Shown: piece by piece, positions 1 through 8,197 of the stretch
Numbering within the stretch: the first letter of the stretch is position 1
Layout of the letters: the number at the start of each line of letters is the position of its first letter
NCBI RefSeq assembly: GCF_033898525.1
Contig: NZ_JAXAFJ010000001.1
Span: 434,001 to 498,000 of the forward strand
Reading direction: 5' to 3'
From: Flaviflagellibacter rhizophilus
Lineage (GTDB): Bacteria > Pseudomonadota > Alphaproteobacteria > Rhizobiales > Methylopilaceae
DNA length: 64,000 nt
The notes under the pieces: model-generated
The model's database searches: none
What the model was told of the DNA's origin: nothing
The model's input: only the letters and a program-made list of their open reading frames with translations
Position numbers and translations under genes: made by a program

Positions 1-1
1 C

Positions 2-280
2 GCGCTGGCCCAGGGCATCCCGATCGACGGCGGCTTGAGCCGCAGCCGCTATCTCGTCCAGTTCCTCGCCGACGTGACCGGCCGGACCATGATCGTCAGC
101 GATGACGGGGAACGGACCGCCTGGGGCATCGCACAGATGGCGGCGGAAGGCGCCGGAACATCACTCGGCGAATATCCATCGGCTTGCACGTCCTACCGGC
201 CCGACCCGGGGGTCGACCGCCATGGCCGGATCGACCGCTTCCGGCGCGCGATCGCCATGAGTTCCGGCTGGCGCCGATAG
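2..280 (+). CDS. FGGY-family carbohydrate kinase, C-terminal end (partial)
   Basis: The gene is cut by the left window edge; the frame is open from base 2 to a TAG stop. The visible part begins ALAQGIPIDGGLSRSRYLVQ and continues to TAWGIAQMAAEG, the conserved end of the second actin-like domain of FGGY kinases (glycerol, xylulose and related sugar kinases), which phosphorylate a polyol or sugar with ATP in the cytoplasm. The substrate cannot be told from this fragment. About 45 residues after the conserved AAEG segment are poorly conserved in type. No downstream gene on the same strand follows closely, so it is probably the last gene of its operon. Confidence 0.75.
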   Translation, partial: ALAQGIPIDGGLSRSRYLVQFLADVTGRTMIVSDDGERTAWGIAQMAAEGAGTSLGEYPSACTSYRPDPGVDRHGRIDRFRRAIAMSSGWRR

Positions 281-464
281 GCCGGTCATCGGATGTTTCC
301 GAAGGCGCCAGGGATCTCGATTTAGAGGAAGGCGCAGCGCGATTGCAGAACCCTCGATGGAGCGGTTTTGCGCGGATGCTCATAGGCCATGGTCTTCCTG
401 GTCTCTTCGGCACGATTCATGCAACGCAGAGTAGCCGGCTGCGTCTCCAGAACCCGGCCGGTAA

Positions 465-501
465 GGGGCCGCTGCGCACCCGTAAGGGTCGTGGCGGCCC
501 C
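465..501. repeat. Nested hairpin / inverted repeat, possible terminator
   Basis: GGGGCCGC (465-472) pairs perfectly with GCGGCCCC (494-501), and inside it ACCC (478-481) pairs with GGGT (486-489). It lies in the 270-bp gap between two convergent genes, about 50 bp beyond the stop of the leftward MFS gene. No T-run follows on either strand, so a factor-independent terminator is uncertain. The rest of the gap shows no gene. Confidence 0.4.
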
Positions 502-550
502 GCATCGTCCTCCGTCGCGCCAGCTGGAGTGCCGGCGCCTTTGAGTGCAT

Positions 551-1750
551 TCAGACGACCTCTGTGGTTGGCCCCGGCGAGCAGGAGACCTTCGTCGCTG
601 CCGGCATCGAGGGCGACCGGCTCGCCAGCAGAACCGCCGCCAGACCGACCGCCGAGGTTACGGCGCCGGCAAGCGCGACCGCAGGGTAGCCGAATCCGCT
701 GGCAATGACGCCGCCACCGAGCGCAGCCCCGAGCGCATTGCCTAGATTGAAGGCCCCGATGTTGACGGACGAGGCCAAGTTCGGTGCGTCGCCTGCTGCT
801 GCCATGACGCGGACCTGAAGCGGCGGCACCAGTGCAAAGCTCGCGATACCCCACAGGAAGATCAGCACACCGGTCGGCCACGCGAAGGGCATGAGCAGCG
901 CGAAGGCGACCAGGACCGCGGAGAGCGAGGCCAAAGTCACGATCAGCGTGCGGTCGGCCGAACGATCCGCGAACTTGCCGCCGAGCCAATTGCCGAGGGT
1001 CAGCCCCAGGCCATAAATGACCAGCATAGCCGTCACGAAGCCGAGCGAGGCACCGGTCACCTCACGCAGGATGGGCGTGATGTAGGTGAAGACCGTGAAC
1101 ATCGCGCTAGACCCGACCACGGTCAAAGCCAGCGCGCCCAGGACTCTTTTCCGCGTAAGCGCGCGAAGTTCCAGCAGTGCGTTGCCCGTGGCAGGGGCAG
1201 GCAGAAAGGGCAAGGTCAGCCGGAGGGCCGCCATCGTCGCGACGCCCAGCACGGCGATGCCCCAGAAGGAGGCACGCCAGCCAAGATGCTCGCCTGCCCA
1301 GGTCGCCAGCGGCACGCCGACGACATTGGCGATGGTGAGGCCCATGAACATGGCGGCCACCGCCCCCGCCTGACGGTTCGGCGGCACCAGGTTCGCCGCC
1401 ACGATGGACCCGACGCCGAAAAAGGCCCCGTGGTTCATCGACGTCAGCACCCGCGCGGCAAGCAGCATGCCGTAGCTGTCCGACAAGGCGCTCAGGACAT
1501 TGCCGGCCGTGAAGATGGCCGCCAGCCCTATGAGCAGGGTGCGCCGGGGCACGCGGCCCGTCGCAAGGATCATCAGGGGTGCGCCGATCATCACCCCCAG
1601 CGCATAGGCGCTGATGAGCAGTCCGGCGGCCGGGATCGACACGCCGAGATCACCCGCTATCACCGGCAGCAGGCCCATGGGCGCGAACTCGGTAACACCG
1701 ATGCCGAAGGCGCCGATGGAGAGGGCGATCAGTCCAGGGTTGAGCTTCAT
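551..1750 (-). CDS. MFS transporter (AraJ/drug-efflux type)
   Basis: A 399-residue polytopic inner-membrane carrier with the usual 12-helix length. The N-terminus (LIALSIGAFGIGVTEFAPMG) and the loop after helix 2 (GRVPRRTLLIG) are typical of the AraJ/YdhP/PbuE-like branch of the major facilitator superfamily, proton-driven exporters of small molecules. The next gene upstream, an aldo/keto reductase, ends 12 bp before this start, so the two form an operon divergent from a LysR regulator. This arrangement suggests LysR-controlled detoxification of a carbonyl compound or antibiotic; the substrate is not readable from sequence. The start is an ATG preceded by GGAGACAAAGCC. Confidence 0.9.
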   Translation of the reverse strand: MKLNPGLIALSIGAFGIGVTEFAPMGLLPVIAGDLGVSIPAAGLLISAYALGVMIGAPLMILATGRVPRRTLLIGLAAIFTAGNVLSALSDSYGMLLAARVLTSMNHGAFFGVGSIVAANLVPPNRQAGAVAAMFMGLTIANVVGVPLATWAGEHLGWRASFWGIAVLGVATMAALRLTLPFLPAPATGNALLELRALTRKRVLGALALTVVGSSAMFTVFTYITPILREVTGASLGFVTAMLVIYGLGLTLGNWLGGKFADRSADRTLIVTLASLSAVLVAFALLMPFAWPTGVLIFLWGIASFALVPPLQVRVMAAAGDAPNLASSVNIGAFNLGNALGAALGGGVIASGFGYPAVALAGAVTSAVGLAAVLLASRSPSMPAATKVSCSPGPTTEVV

Positions 1751-1762
1751 GGCTTTGTCTCC

Positions 1763-2797
1763 TCAGACCAGTGCCGGGTTGAGGCGGGCAAAGCCCTCCT
1801 GCTGGCGGTATGGCGTATGCGGATAAGGCGGCAGCACGTCGCTGGCGGCATCCAGCGCCGCCACCTGCCCCGGCGTCAGCGACCAGCCGACAGCACCCAG
1901 GTTCTCGCGCATCTGCTCTTCGGTACGTGCTCCGATGATGACGGAGGCGACGGTCGGCCGCTGCAGCAGCCAGTTGATGGCGATCTGCGGCACGGTCTTG
2001 CCCGTCTCGGCTGCCACCGCCTCGAGCGCGTCCACCACGCGGTAGAGGAGTTCGGTCTCCACCGGCGGTGCGAACTGTTCCGTCTCGTGCAGCCGGCTCG
2101 ATGCGGGCATCGGACGCCCGCGCCCGATCTTGCCCGTGAGCCGTCCCCAGCCGAGGGGGCTCCACACCAGCGCGCCGATGCCCTGATCCAGGCCCAGCGG
2201 CATCAGGTCCGCCTCATAGGCACGGCCGACCAGCGAATAATAGACCTGATGCGCCACCAGCCGCTGCCAGCCATGGCGATCGGCGGCGGCCTGCGCCTTC
2301 ATCAACTGCCAGCCGGGATAGTTCGAGACGCCGGCATAACGCAGCTTGCCGGCGCGGATCAGTTGGTCGAGCGTTCCCATCAGTTCCTCGACAGGCGTGG
2401 AGGCGTCGAACGCGTGAAGCTGGAGCAGGTCGATGGTGTCGGTGCCGAGCCTTCGCAGCGAATCCTCCACCGCCCGGATCAGCCGGCTGCGCGACGCGCC
2501 CCAGTCCTGCGGTCCGTCGCCCATGGGCAGGCCGGTCTTGGTCGAGATCAGCACCCGGTCGCGCCGGCCACGGATCGCCTCGCCCAGGATCTCCTCGGAC
2601 GCGCCACTGGAATAGACGTCGGCCGTGTCGAACAGCGTGACCCCGGCATCGAGGCACACATCGATCAGCCGCCGCGCCTCGCCCGCATCGCTCGCGCCCC
2701 ACGCGCTGAACAGCGGCCCCTTGCCGCCGAATGTGCCCGTGCCGAAGCTCAGTGCCGGCACGCGCAGTCCAGACGATCCGAGTTGCCGATATTCCAT
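1763..2797 (-). CDS. Aldo/keto reductase
   Basis: A 344-residue NADPH-dependent aldo/keto reductase with a TIM barrel. The catalytic tetrad is visible: Asp and Tyr in FDTADVYSSGASEE, Lys in VLISTKTG and His in LLQLHAFD. NADP-binding residues near the end (SVIIGARTEEQMRENL) are typical. I start at the ATG giving MEYRQLGSSGLRVPALSFG because AGGA lies 8 nt upstream; an in-frame ATG 9 nt earlier is possible. First gene of a two-gene operon with the MFS carrier, transcribed divergently from a LysR regulator that probably controls both. Confidence 0.93.
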   Translation of the reverse strand: MEYRQLGSSGLRVPALSFGTGTFGGKGPLFSAWGASDAGEARRLIDVCLDAGVTLFDTADVYSSGASEEILGEAIRGRRDRVLISTKTGLPMGDGPQDWGASRSRLIRAVEDSLRRLGTDTIDLLQLHAFDASTPVEELMGTLDQLIRAGKLRYAGVSNYPGWQLMKAQAAADRHGWQRLVAHQVYYSLVGRAYEADLMPLGLDQGIGALVWSPLGWGRLTGKIGRGRPMPASSRLHETEQFAPPVETELLYRVVDALEAVAAETGKTVPQIAINWLLQRPTVASVIIGARTEEQMRENLGAVGWSLTPGQVAALDAASDVLPPYPHTPYRQQEGFARLNPALV

Positions 2798-2884
2798 GAT
2801 CCGCATCCTGTTGTTATCCAGGTGCATAGATGGACGCGCCCTCAGCCCCACGGCTAGACTGTGCGCGGGCAGAGGATCTGTGCA

Positions 2885-3787
2885 TTGGACGCAAAGACGG
2901 GCGGCGCGGACCGGGCGCGATCACTGGCGCTCTTCGCTGCGGTGGTGGAGCATGGCAGCTTTTCCGCGGCCGCCCGCAGCATGGATATGAGCCCTTCCGC
3001 CGTCAGCCGGGCCATCGATCGCACAGAGGAGCGGCTCGGCGTCCGCCTGCTGCTTCGCTCGACGCGTGCGCTTTCGCTGACGGCCGAGGGGCAGGCCTAT
3101 CTGCAGGCGTCGCGCCGCATCCTCGCTGACCTCGATGACGCCGAACAGCAGATAGCGGATCAGGGCGTGCCGCGCGGGCGGCTGCGGATCAGCGCCGCGC
3201 TCTCGCACGGCCGGCTCTGCATCGTGCCGTTGCTCGGCGAATTCGCATCGCTGTATCCGCACATCCTGATCGACATGGCCCTCAGCGATGCGCTGGTGGA
3301 TGTCGCGGCCGGACAAGCGGATGTCGCGATACGCTTCGGCACCTTGGCGGACAGTTCGCTGACCGCGCGCAAGATCGGCGAGACGAGGCGCGTGATCGTC
3401 GCCTCGCCCGGCTACCTCGAAAGGCACGGAACGCCCGAGGTGCCGGAGGACCTGCACGACCACAACTGCCTCAACTTCAACTTCCGGCGGGTGGAGCCCG
3501 TCTGGCCTTTCCGCATGGACGGACGCGATGTCGCGCTCTCGGTCAGGGGGAATATCGAGGCGAACAACGGCGAGACGCTGGGCCAGTTGGCAGCTGCGGG
3601 CGTCGGCATCGCGCGGGTGGGCAGCTTCAGCGTCGCAGCCGAGATTGCCGGCGGACAGCTCGTGCCGCTGCTGGAAGCGTTCAATCCCGGAGATGTCGAA
3701 GTCATCCACGCGGTCTTCGTGGGCGGCACGAGCACTCCTGCGCGCGTTCGCGCGTTCGTCGACTTTCTCGTTGCACGGCTGCACTGA
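2885..3787 (+). CDS. LysR-family transcriptional regulator
   Basis: About 300 residues. An N-terminal winged helix-turn-helix (LALFAAVVEHGSFSAAARSM, then SPSAVSRAIDRTEERLGVRL) is followed by a LysR effector-binding domain of the periplasmic-binding-protein fold. The family acts as cytoplasmic tetramers binding T-N11-A sites. I prefer the TTG start, which has AGAGGA 8 nt upstream; an in-frame GTG at 2861 would add 8 residues but lacks a ribosome site. It is divergent from the aldo/keto reductase-MFS operon with under 100 bp between, so regulation of that operon and of itself is the likely role. The effector is unknown. Confidence 0.9.
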   Translation: MDAKTGGADRARSLALFAAVVEHGSFSAAARSMDMSPSAVSRAIDRTEERLGVRLLLRSTRALSLTAEGQAYLQASRRILADLDDAEQQIADQGVPRGRLRISAALSHGRLCIVPLLGEFASLYPHILIDMALSDALVDVAAGQADVAIRFGTLADSSLTARKIGETRRVIVASPGYLERHGTPEVPEDLHDHNCLNFNFRRVEPVWPFRMDGRDVALSVRGNIEANNGETLGQLAAAGVGIARVGSFSVAAEIAGGQLVPLLEAFNPGDVEVIHAVFVGGTSTPARVRAFVDFLVARLH

Positions 3788-3824
3788 TCAGCAGACGCGC
3801 ACGGTTTTGCGTCTCACCTGCTGA
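3788..3824 (+). terminator. Long hairpin directly after the LysR stop codon
   Basis: Starting at the base after the TGA stop, TCAGC (3788-3792) pairs with GCTGA (3820-3824) and AGACGC (3793-3798) with GCGTCT (3809-3814), with an unpaired CACCT on the 3' side. There is no T-run, so this is either a weak terminator or a 3' stabilising hairpin. A second small hairpin, CGAGGA/TCCTCG, lies at 3830-3851. Confidence 0.4.
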
Positions 3825-3901
3825 TGCTTCGAGGAATCCGCGAGATCCTCGGGCGTCTGTTCCCAATCTTTGATGGTAGGTTGGTAGACCCATGAGCGTG
3901 C

Positions 3902-3990
3902 CTCGGGGTAAGGGCTGAGCCGCCGCCGAACCGGATAGCGCCGAGCAACGTTCCGTGGGAAGCAGCTTTGTGCTCTGCTGCGGCCCACCC
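3902..3990 (+). promoter_or_regulatory. Structured 5' leader of the DUF808 gene
   Basis: The 100 bases before the ATG can fold into two elements: CTCGG (3902-3906) with CCGAG (3941-3945) enclosing a GC-rich arm, and GTGGG-AAGCAG (3955-3965) with CTGCT (3975-3979) and CCCAC (3984-3988). The second ends just before the ribosome site GGAG at 3991. I compared it by eye with yybP-ykoY, cobalamin, fluoride and guanidine classes and found no convincing match. It may be a cis-regulatory RNA of a class I cannot name. Confidence 0.35.
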
Positions 3991-4002
3991 GGAGACTAGG
4001 TA

Positions 4003-5016
4003 ATGAGTGTCGGTCTTCTTGCGCTTCTCGATGATGTGGCGGCATTCGCCAAAGTGGCCGCGGCCTCGCTCGATGATATCGGCGCGCAGGCCATCAAGGC
4101 CGGGTCGAAAGCGGCCGGCGTCGTCATCGACGATGCCGCGGTGACGCCGCGCTATGTCGTCGGCTTCGCCGCGGAGCGCGAACTGTCCATCGTGGGACGC
4201 ATCGCCAAGGGCTCGCTCAAGAACAAGCTGATCTTCCTGCTGCCGGCAGCGTTGGCGATCAGTTTCTTTGTCCCCTGGTTGATGACGCCGCTGCTTATGA
4301 TCGGCGGCGCCTATCTTTGTTTCGAAGGTGCCGAAAAGGTCTTCGAAGCCGTGTTCGGGCATCACGGCCATCCTGCCGACACGGCGCAGAAAGCGGCGCT
4401 GAGTCCCCAGGAACTGGAAGACCAGACCGTGGCCGGGGCGATCAAGACCGATTTCATCCTGTCCGCCGAGATCATGGCCATCACCCTGTCCTCACTGCCG
4501 GAAGGCAATGTCTGGACCCAGGCGCTGATCCTAGCCGCCGTCGCCATCGGCATCACGGTCGTCGTCTATGGAGCCGTGGCACTTATCGTGAAGGCGGACG
4601 ATGTCGGGATCAGCCTGGCTGCCCAGAAGGCGGGCGGTGCCTTGGGCGGCCTCAGCCGGGCGGTCGGGCGCGGGCTCGTCATCGGCATGCCGGTCTTCCT
4701 CAAGATCCTCTCGATCGTGGGCACGGCGGCCATGGTCTGGGTCGGCGGCGGCATCATCGTGCATGGACTGGAAGGGTTCGGCTTCGGCTGGCTGGGGCAC
4801 GGCATCCATGATGCCGCCCTTGCCGCGTCAGGTCCCGCGGGCCCCTTCGGCGGTCTGGTGGAATGGCTCGTGACGGCCGCAGCGTCGGGCGTTGTCGGGC
4901 TCATCCTCGGCGGGCTCCTGATCCCGCTCGTGAGCCATGTCTTCGTGCCTCTCTGGAGCCGGTTCAGGGGCAAGCCCACGGCTCCCGTGGAAGCGGGCGC
5001 CACCCCGCACGCCTGA
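4003..5016 (+). CDS. DUF808 family inner-membrane protein
   Basis: A 337-residue membrane protein of the DUF808 (E. coli YedI-like) family, whose function is not established. The sequence opens SVGLLALLDDVAAFAKVAAA, as usual for the family, has an early hydrophobic pair (LIFLLPAALAISFFVPWLMT and TPLLMIGGAYLCFEGAEKV) and several later hydrophobic segments around the conserved DFILSAEIMAITLSSLPEG. It starts 8 nt after GGAG and is preceded by a structured leader, which hints at post-transcriptional control. It is convergent with the serine protease gene 11 bp away and is probably monocistronic. Confidence 0.85.
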   Translation: MSVGLLALLDDVAAFAKVAAASLDDIGAQAIKAGSKAAGVVIDDAAVTPRYVVGFAAERELSIVGRIAKGSLKNKLIFLLPAALAISFFVPWLMTPLLMIGGAYLCFEGAEKVFEAVFGHHGHPADTAQKAALSPQELEDQTVAGAIKTDFILSAEIMAITLSSLPEGNVWTQALILAAVAIGITVVVYGAVALIVKADDVGISLAAQKAGGALGGLSRAVGRGLVIGMPVFLKILSIVGTAAMVWVGGGIIVHGLEGFGFGWLGHGIHDAALAASGPAGPFGGLVEWLVTAAASGVVGLILGGLLIPLVSHVFVPLWSRFRGKPTAPVEAGATPHA

Positions 5017-5027
5017 GCTCGGGCCGT

Positions 5028-6530
5028 TCAGCGTTCATCCACCAAAGCAGGCGTCGAAGCGATTTCCCGCTCCATGGCCTGGAGCGCCGCCAGCGGCTGA
5101 ACGAGACCGGCGCCGAACTCCTTGTCGCGCCCTGCGATGCCCAGGTCCCGGGCTGTTGCAGCCAGCACAGCGTAGATTTCATCGGCTTTCGTCTCGGGGT
5201 GACGCGCAATCAGCAGTGCGGCTATTCCGCTGACATAGGCCGTCGCGATCGAGGTTCCGGACGATATCGTGTAGCCGCCGCCCGCCGTCGGCAGCAGGAT
5301 GTCGACGCCGGGCGCCGCCACCGTGACGTAGCTCCCCCGGTTGGCCAAGCCCAGCGCCTTGTCATGAAGGTCCGTGGCTGTCGCCGCGATGACGCCGACC
5401 TCGGCCGCGGGATAGAGCGGCGGAGAGGCCGGGCCGGCATTCCCGGCGGCCGCGACGATCACGCCTCCCCTCCTGCTGACCTCCCGGATGGCGCGCGAGA
5501 TCAGCGGATCACGGGGCCCGGCAAAGGAGAGATTGAAGATCCTGGCGCGCCGCTCGGCCGCCCAGTCGAGACCGCGCAGGATGTCGTATGTGGTCCCGGC
5601 ATTGCTGCTTCCCGAGGGGGCGAAGGCGCGGACGTTGAGGATGCGCGCCTGCGGCGCCGCACCTGTCAGCTGAGCGTGCGCGGCAATGGCGCCGGCCATG
5701 CCCGTGCCATGAGCGTGCGGCGTGAAGGTGCCCCCCACGGCGTCGAACTGTTCTGCGATGACGCCGGCCAGTTCCGGGTGCGACGCGTCGGCGCCGGAGT
5801 CGATCAGGGCGATCAGCACCGATGTGCCCTTGCTCAGTTCGTGAACTGCGGGAAGCATGAGCTTCTCGGCGGCATATCCCTGGGCGTCGCCTGTCTCCGT
5901 TTGCTGCAAGGCGAAGACGCGGTTCGGCTCTGCGCTCCTTACGCCGGGGCTGTTCCGCAGGCTGGCCGCGACCTGCGCCGGGGCCCGGCCGTCCGTGATG
6001 CGCAACCTGTGCAGCCGCGCATCGAGCAGCGCAATGTCCTGCGCCCCAAGCTGTTCAAGCCGGTTCCGCTGGGCCAGTCCGTCCATCTCGGCGCCAGGCA
6101 TCTCGCGCGAGGTTTCGACCAGGATTTCATCCGGGCGGTACTCCGCGGCCGCCATTTCGCGTGGCGCGGCATTCGTGGGAACCGTGGCCTTGCGAGCGGT
6201 GGCCCGTGGCGGTTTCACCGGCTTTCTCGGCGCCGTCTTTTCAGGAAGCGACGAGGCTTTCGCCTCCACTTTTGGTCGCCTCTTCGGTGTAGCCTGAGGG
6301 GACTGGGGCTTGCGGTCGTCGGCCACGCGGCTATCGGGCACGACGAGGACACCCCATGGGTCGCGCCGTTCGAAGCTTCCGCTCCAGCTGCCGCCCCCCC
6401 CACCGCCTCCGCCGGAGGCCCCTCCCCCGCCACCGCCGGCCGTTTGGGAGGATACGATGGCCGGAGCCAAGAGAGCGCACACCAGCACGACGGCGGAAAG
6501 GGTTCGGCGCTTGTTCCTGGAAGCCTTCAT
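5028..6530 (-). CDS. Secreted S8 (subtilisin-like) serine protease
   Basis: A 500-residue exported protease. Residues 1-29 are a signal peptide (KKR-like N-region, then LSAVVLVCALLAPAIVSS). A glycine run lies at 32-47, a basic Pro/Lys/Ala linker at 75-120, and an I9-like prodomain at about 134-207 (ILVE to PGVRSAEP). The peptidase domain has Asp244 (ALIDSGAD), His274 (AHGTGMAG), Asn364 (AAGNAGPA) and Ser427 (SSGTSIATA), so the triad and oxyanion hole are complete. I reject upstream starts because the ATG at 6530 has GGGAGG 8 nt ahead and begins the signal peptide. It is the last gene of an ECF sigma/anti-sigma operon, 16 bp after the anti-sigma stop. A role in processing surface proteins or the anti-sigma factor is inference. 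Confidence 0.92.
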   Translation of the reverse strand: MKASRNKRRTLSAVVLVCALLAPAIVSSQTAGGGGGGASGGGGGGGGSWSGSFERRDPWGVLVVPDSRVADDRKPQSPQATPKRRPKVEAKASSLPEKTAPRKPVKPPRATARKATVPTNAAPREMAAAEYRPDEILVETSREMPGAEMDGLAQRNRLEQLGAQDIALLDARLHRLRITDGRAPAQVAASLRNSPGVRSAEPNRVFALQQTETGDAQGYAAEKLMLPAVHELSKGTSVLIALIDSGADASHPELAGVIAEQFDAVGGTFTPHAHGTGMAGAIAAHAQLTGAAPQARILNVRAFAPSGSSNAGTTYDILRGLDWAAERRARIFNLSFAGPRDPLISRAIREVSRRGGVIVAAAGNAGPASPPLYPAAEVGVIAATATDLHDKALGLANRGSYVTVAAPGVDILLPTAGGGYTISSGTSIATAYVSGIAALLIARHPETKADEIYAVLAATARDLGIAGRDKEFGAGLVQPLAALQAMEREIASTPALVDER

Positions 6531-6546
6531 CGCGCTTGCCTCCCTC

Positions 6547-7209
6547 TCACGAAGCCGGGCCGGCAAACCGGACAATCCCCGGCCGCTCCCGCAAGATCTG
6601 CAGAACCCGATTCTGCATCTTCTGATCGCCGGCGAAACCGAGCCGGTACATGCCCGCCTCGGGTCCCGTAACGATCGAAGCGCCGGCATCGCGGAGAACG
6701 GCCTCGATCTCGGCAACCGTCGCCTCTGGGGCAAAGCTCACGAGGATCCGGCCAGCGGTGCCGGTCGAGGCTGTCGGCGCCGTGGCCGTCTGGAAGCCGC
6801 CTCCCCTCTCGCCCGATCCCACCACGAGCAGGACGGCCTGCAGGGCGATCACGGCCGCAGCAGCGACGGTGGCGAACGCCAGTGTCTGCGGACGTGCGAG
6901 GGCCAGCGTGTCGTGCAGCCATTCCGAAAAGCCCCGGCGGCGCGGGGCTGGAACGCGGCGAGCCGCCGGTTCTTCTGCCTCGATGGCAGAGAACAGACGA
7001 TCCGCAGCCCTGCGCGAGGGCGCAGCGATGCTTTCGTTCAGAAAGATGGCCTCGGCCGCTTCTTCGCGGATGTCCCCGAGGCGCCGCGCGAGTTCGGGGT
7101 CTTGCTCGATGGCGGCCGCGACGCGGCTGTTCGTAGACGCATCAAGCGTGCCGGCCGCATACCACGGCAGCAGCAGTGAAATCTCCGCGCGGTCATCATG
7201 TTCGGTCAT
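6547..7209 (-). CDS. Membrane anti-sigma factor with prodomain-like periplasmic part
   Basis: A 220-residue single-pass protein. Residues 1-45 contain the LLPWYAAGTLD segment seen in many non-zinc anti-sigma domains; no HxxxCxxC zinc motif is present. A transmembrane helix lies at about 109-131. The periplasmic part (152-218) runs ILVSFAPEA, then AVLRDAGASIV, YRLGF and RERPGIVRFAGP, a beta-alpha-beta pattern resembling subtilase prodomains and I9 inhibitors. The chosen ATG overlaps the sigma-factor TGA by one base and has GAGGA upstream, implying translational coupling. It should hold the sigma factor inactive at the membrane; the fold of the outer domain suggests it touches the adjacent protease. 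Confidence 0.8.
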   Translation of the reverse strand: MTEHDDRAEISLLLPWYAAGTLDASTNSRVAAAIEQDPELARRLGDIREEAAEAIFLNESIAAPSRRAADRLFSAIEAEEPAARRVPAPRRRGFSEWLHDTLALARPQTLAFATVAAAAVIALQAVLLVVGSGERGGGFQTATAPTASTGTAGRILVSFAPEATVAEIEAVLRDAGASIVTGPEAGMYRLGFAGDQKMQNRVLQILRERPGIVRFAGPAS

Positions 7210-7775
7210 CACGGCCATCCTCGGTCGATGCCGGCGGTCTTGAGCAGCTCGGACAACCGTTTTCGCGCATAGAAGAGACGCGTCTTCACGGTGTTCTCGG
7301 GAACTCCCAGGATGACGCTCGCCTCCTCCACTGTTCGCTCGTGGTAGTAGACGAGATCGACGATTTCCCGGTGTTCCAGGGTCAGGGCGGACAGGCACTT
7401 TCGCAGTGCCGCGCCCTTGTCCTTCTTCTGGATCGTCACCTCCGGCGTGTCCGCGTCGTCTTCAATGCCTTCGGCTGCCTCGTCGTCGAGTTCCGCTTCG
7501 GTTCGCTTCCGAAGCAGGTTCAACGCCTTGTACCGGGCAATGGAGAGCACCCAGGTCGAAACGCTGGATCTGCCCTCGAACTTGGCGGCTTGTCGCCAGA
7601 CGTCCAGAAATACTTCGCTGATCAATTCCTCCGCATTTGCTTCATGCCTCACCAGACGAAGCAAGAACCGGTACACGCGCACCTGATGACGGTTGAACAG
7701 GACGCGCATTGCGGGCCTGTCGCCGGCCGCAATACGGCCGATCAGTTCTTCGTCAGAAGGCGCGGACGCGATCAC
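7209..7775 (-). CDS. ECF-family RNA polymerase sigma factor
   Basis: A 188-residue group IV sigma factor. Region 2 covers about 15-85 (LFNRHQVRVYRFLLRLVRHEANAEELISEVFLDVWRQ by pattern, with the usual STWVLSIARYKALNLLRK), then an unusually acidic linker (ELDDEAAEGIEDDAD, about 95-110), then region 4 (about 120-180) with the HTH ASVILGVPENTVKTRLFYAR. The start is GTG with GGAG 10 nt upstream. It heads the operon sigma, anti-sigma, S8 protease, and is divergent from a small secreted protein across a 422-bp gap. Autoregulation is likely for the class but is not proved by a recognised promoter. Confidence 0.95.
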   Translation of the reverse strand: MIASAPSDEELIGRIAAGDRPAMRVLFNRHQVRVYRFLLRLVRHEANAEELISEVFLDVWRQAAKFEGRSSVSTWVLSIARYKALNLLRKRTEAELDDEAAEGIEDDADTPEVTIQKKDKGAALRKCLSALTLEHREIVDLVYYHERTVEEASVILGVPENTVKTRLFYARKRLSELLKTAGIDRGWP

Positions 7776-8197
7776 GGTTTGCTTGCTCCAATCATCTGTG
7801 GAGGCTTGCGGAGCCCTGGTTCAAAGCCTGGAGCAATTATTCAGTGTCCTTGCGCGAATTGTCTTCAGAGGAGGCCCCCAAGAACGGTTTCTTACCCGCG
7901 CGCGGGGGCGAGCATCCACCCTGCTCAAGTCCGTTGACCGTGTCGAGGCTGATGCCTGCGGCGGTACTGGAAATCCAGAGCAGTGGTCTCAACCAGCTAC
8001 CGTTCGAACAACGATCCCAGCCAGACGAGCCAACGCAGCGCGTTTTCAGTCCAAGCTTTTCAGCAGCAGCGGCAGGCGCTTAGCATCCGCGCAGAAAAAG
8101 TTCGCTTTTGCATGAACCTTCCGGAGAACCGCCGACACCAATGAGCATCGGGACCGGATGAACCGGTGCCACAGAGTGTCTAACGGAAGGAAACGTC
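7776..8197. promoter_or_regulatory. Divergent regulatory region with repeated TGAACC element
   Basis: This 422-bp gap separates the ECF sigma operon from the small secreted-protein gene and has no convincing gene. The hexamer TGAACC occurs three times: 8113-8118 and 8159-8164 on the plus strand, and 7818-7823 as its complement on the minus strand facing the sigma gene. ECF -35 elements often contain GAAC, so these are candidates for the cognate sites, but I could not assign matching -10 elements at consistent spacing. The ribosome site GGAAGGAAA precedes the secreted-protein ATG. Confidence 0.3.

Noticed and set aside
1286..2857. A 523-codon open frame on the plus strand across the MFS and aldo/keto reductase genes
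   Set aside because: Antisense to two genes with clear motifs; its translation is low-complexity Arg/His/Gln-rich, typical of a GC-rich shadow frame.
3984..4002. Cobalamin-riboswitch-like box (CCCGGAGACTAGGT) before the DUF808 gene
   Set aside because: Resembles the B12 box only locally; the rest of the conserved cobalamin core is missing and the GGAG is simply the ribosome site.
4863..6671. A 602-codon plus-strand frame over the S8 protease
   Set aside because: Opposite strand of a protease with an intact catalytic triad; no recognisable domain.
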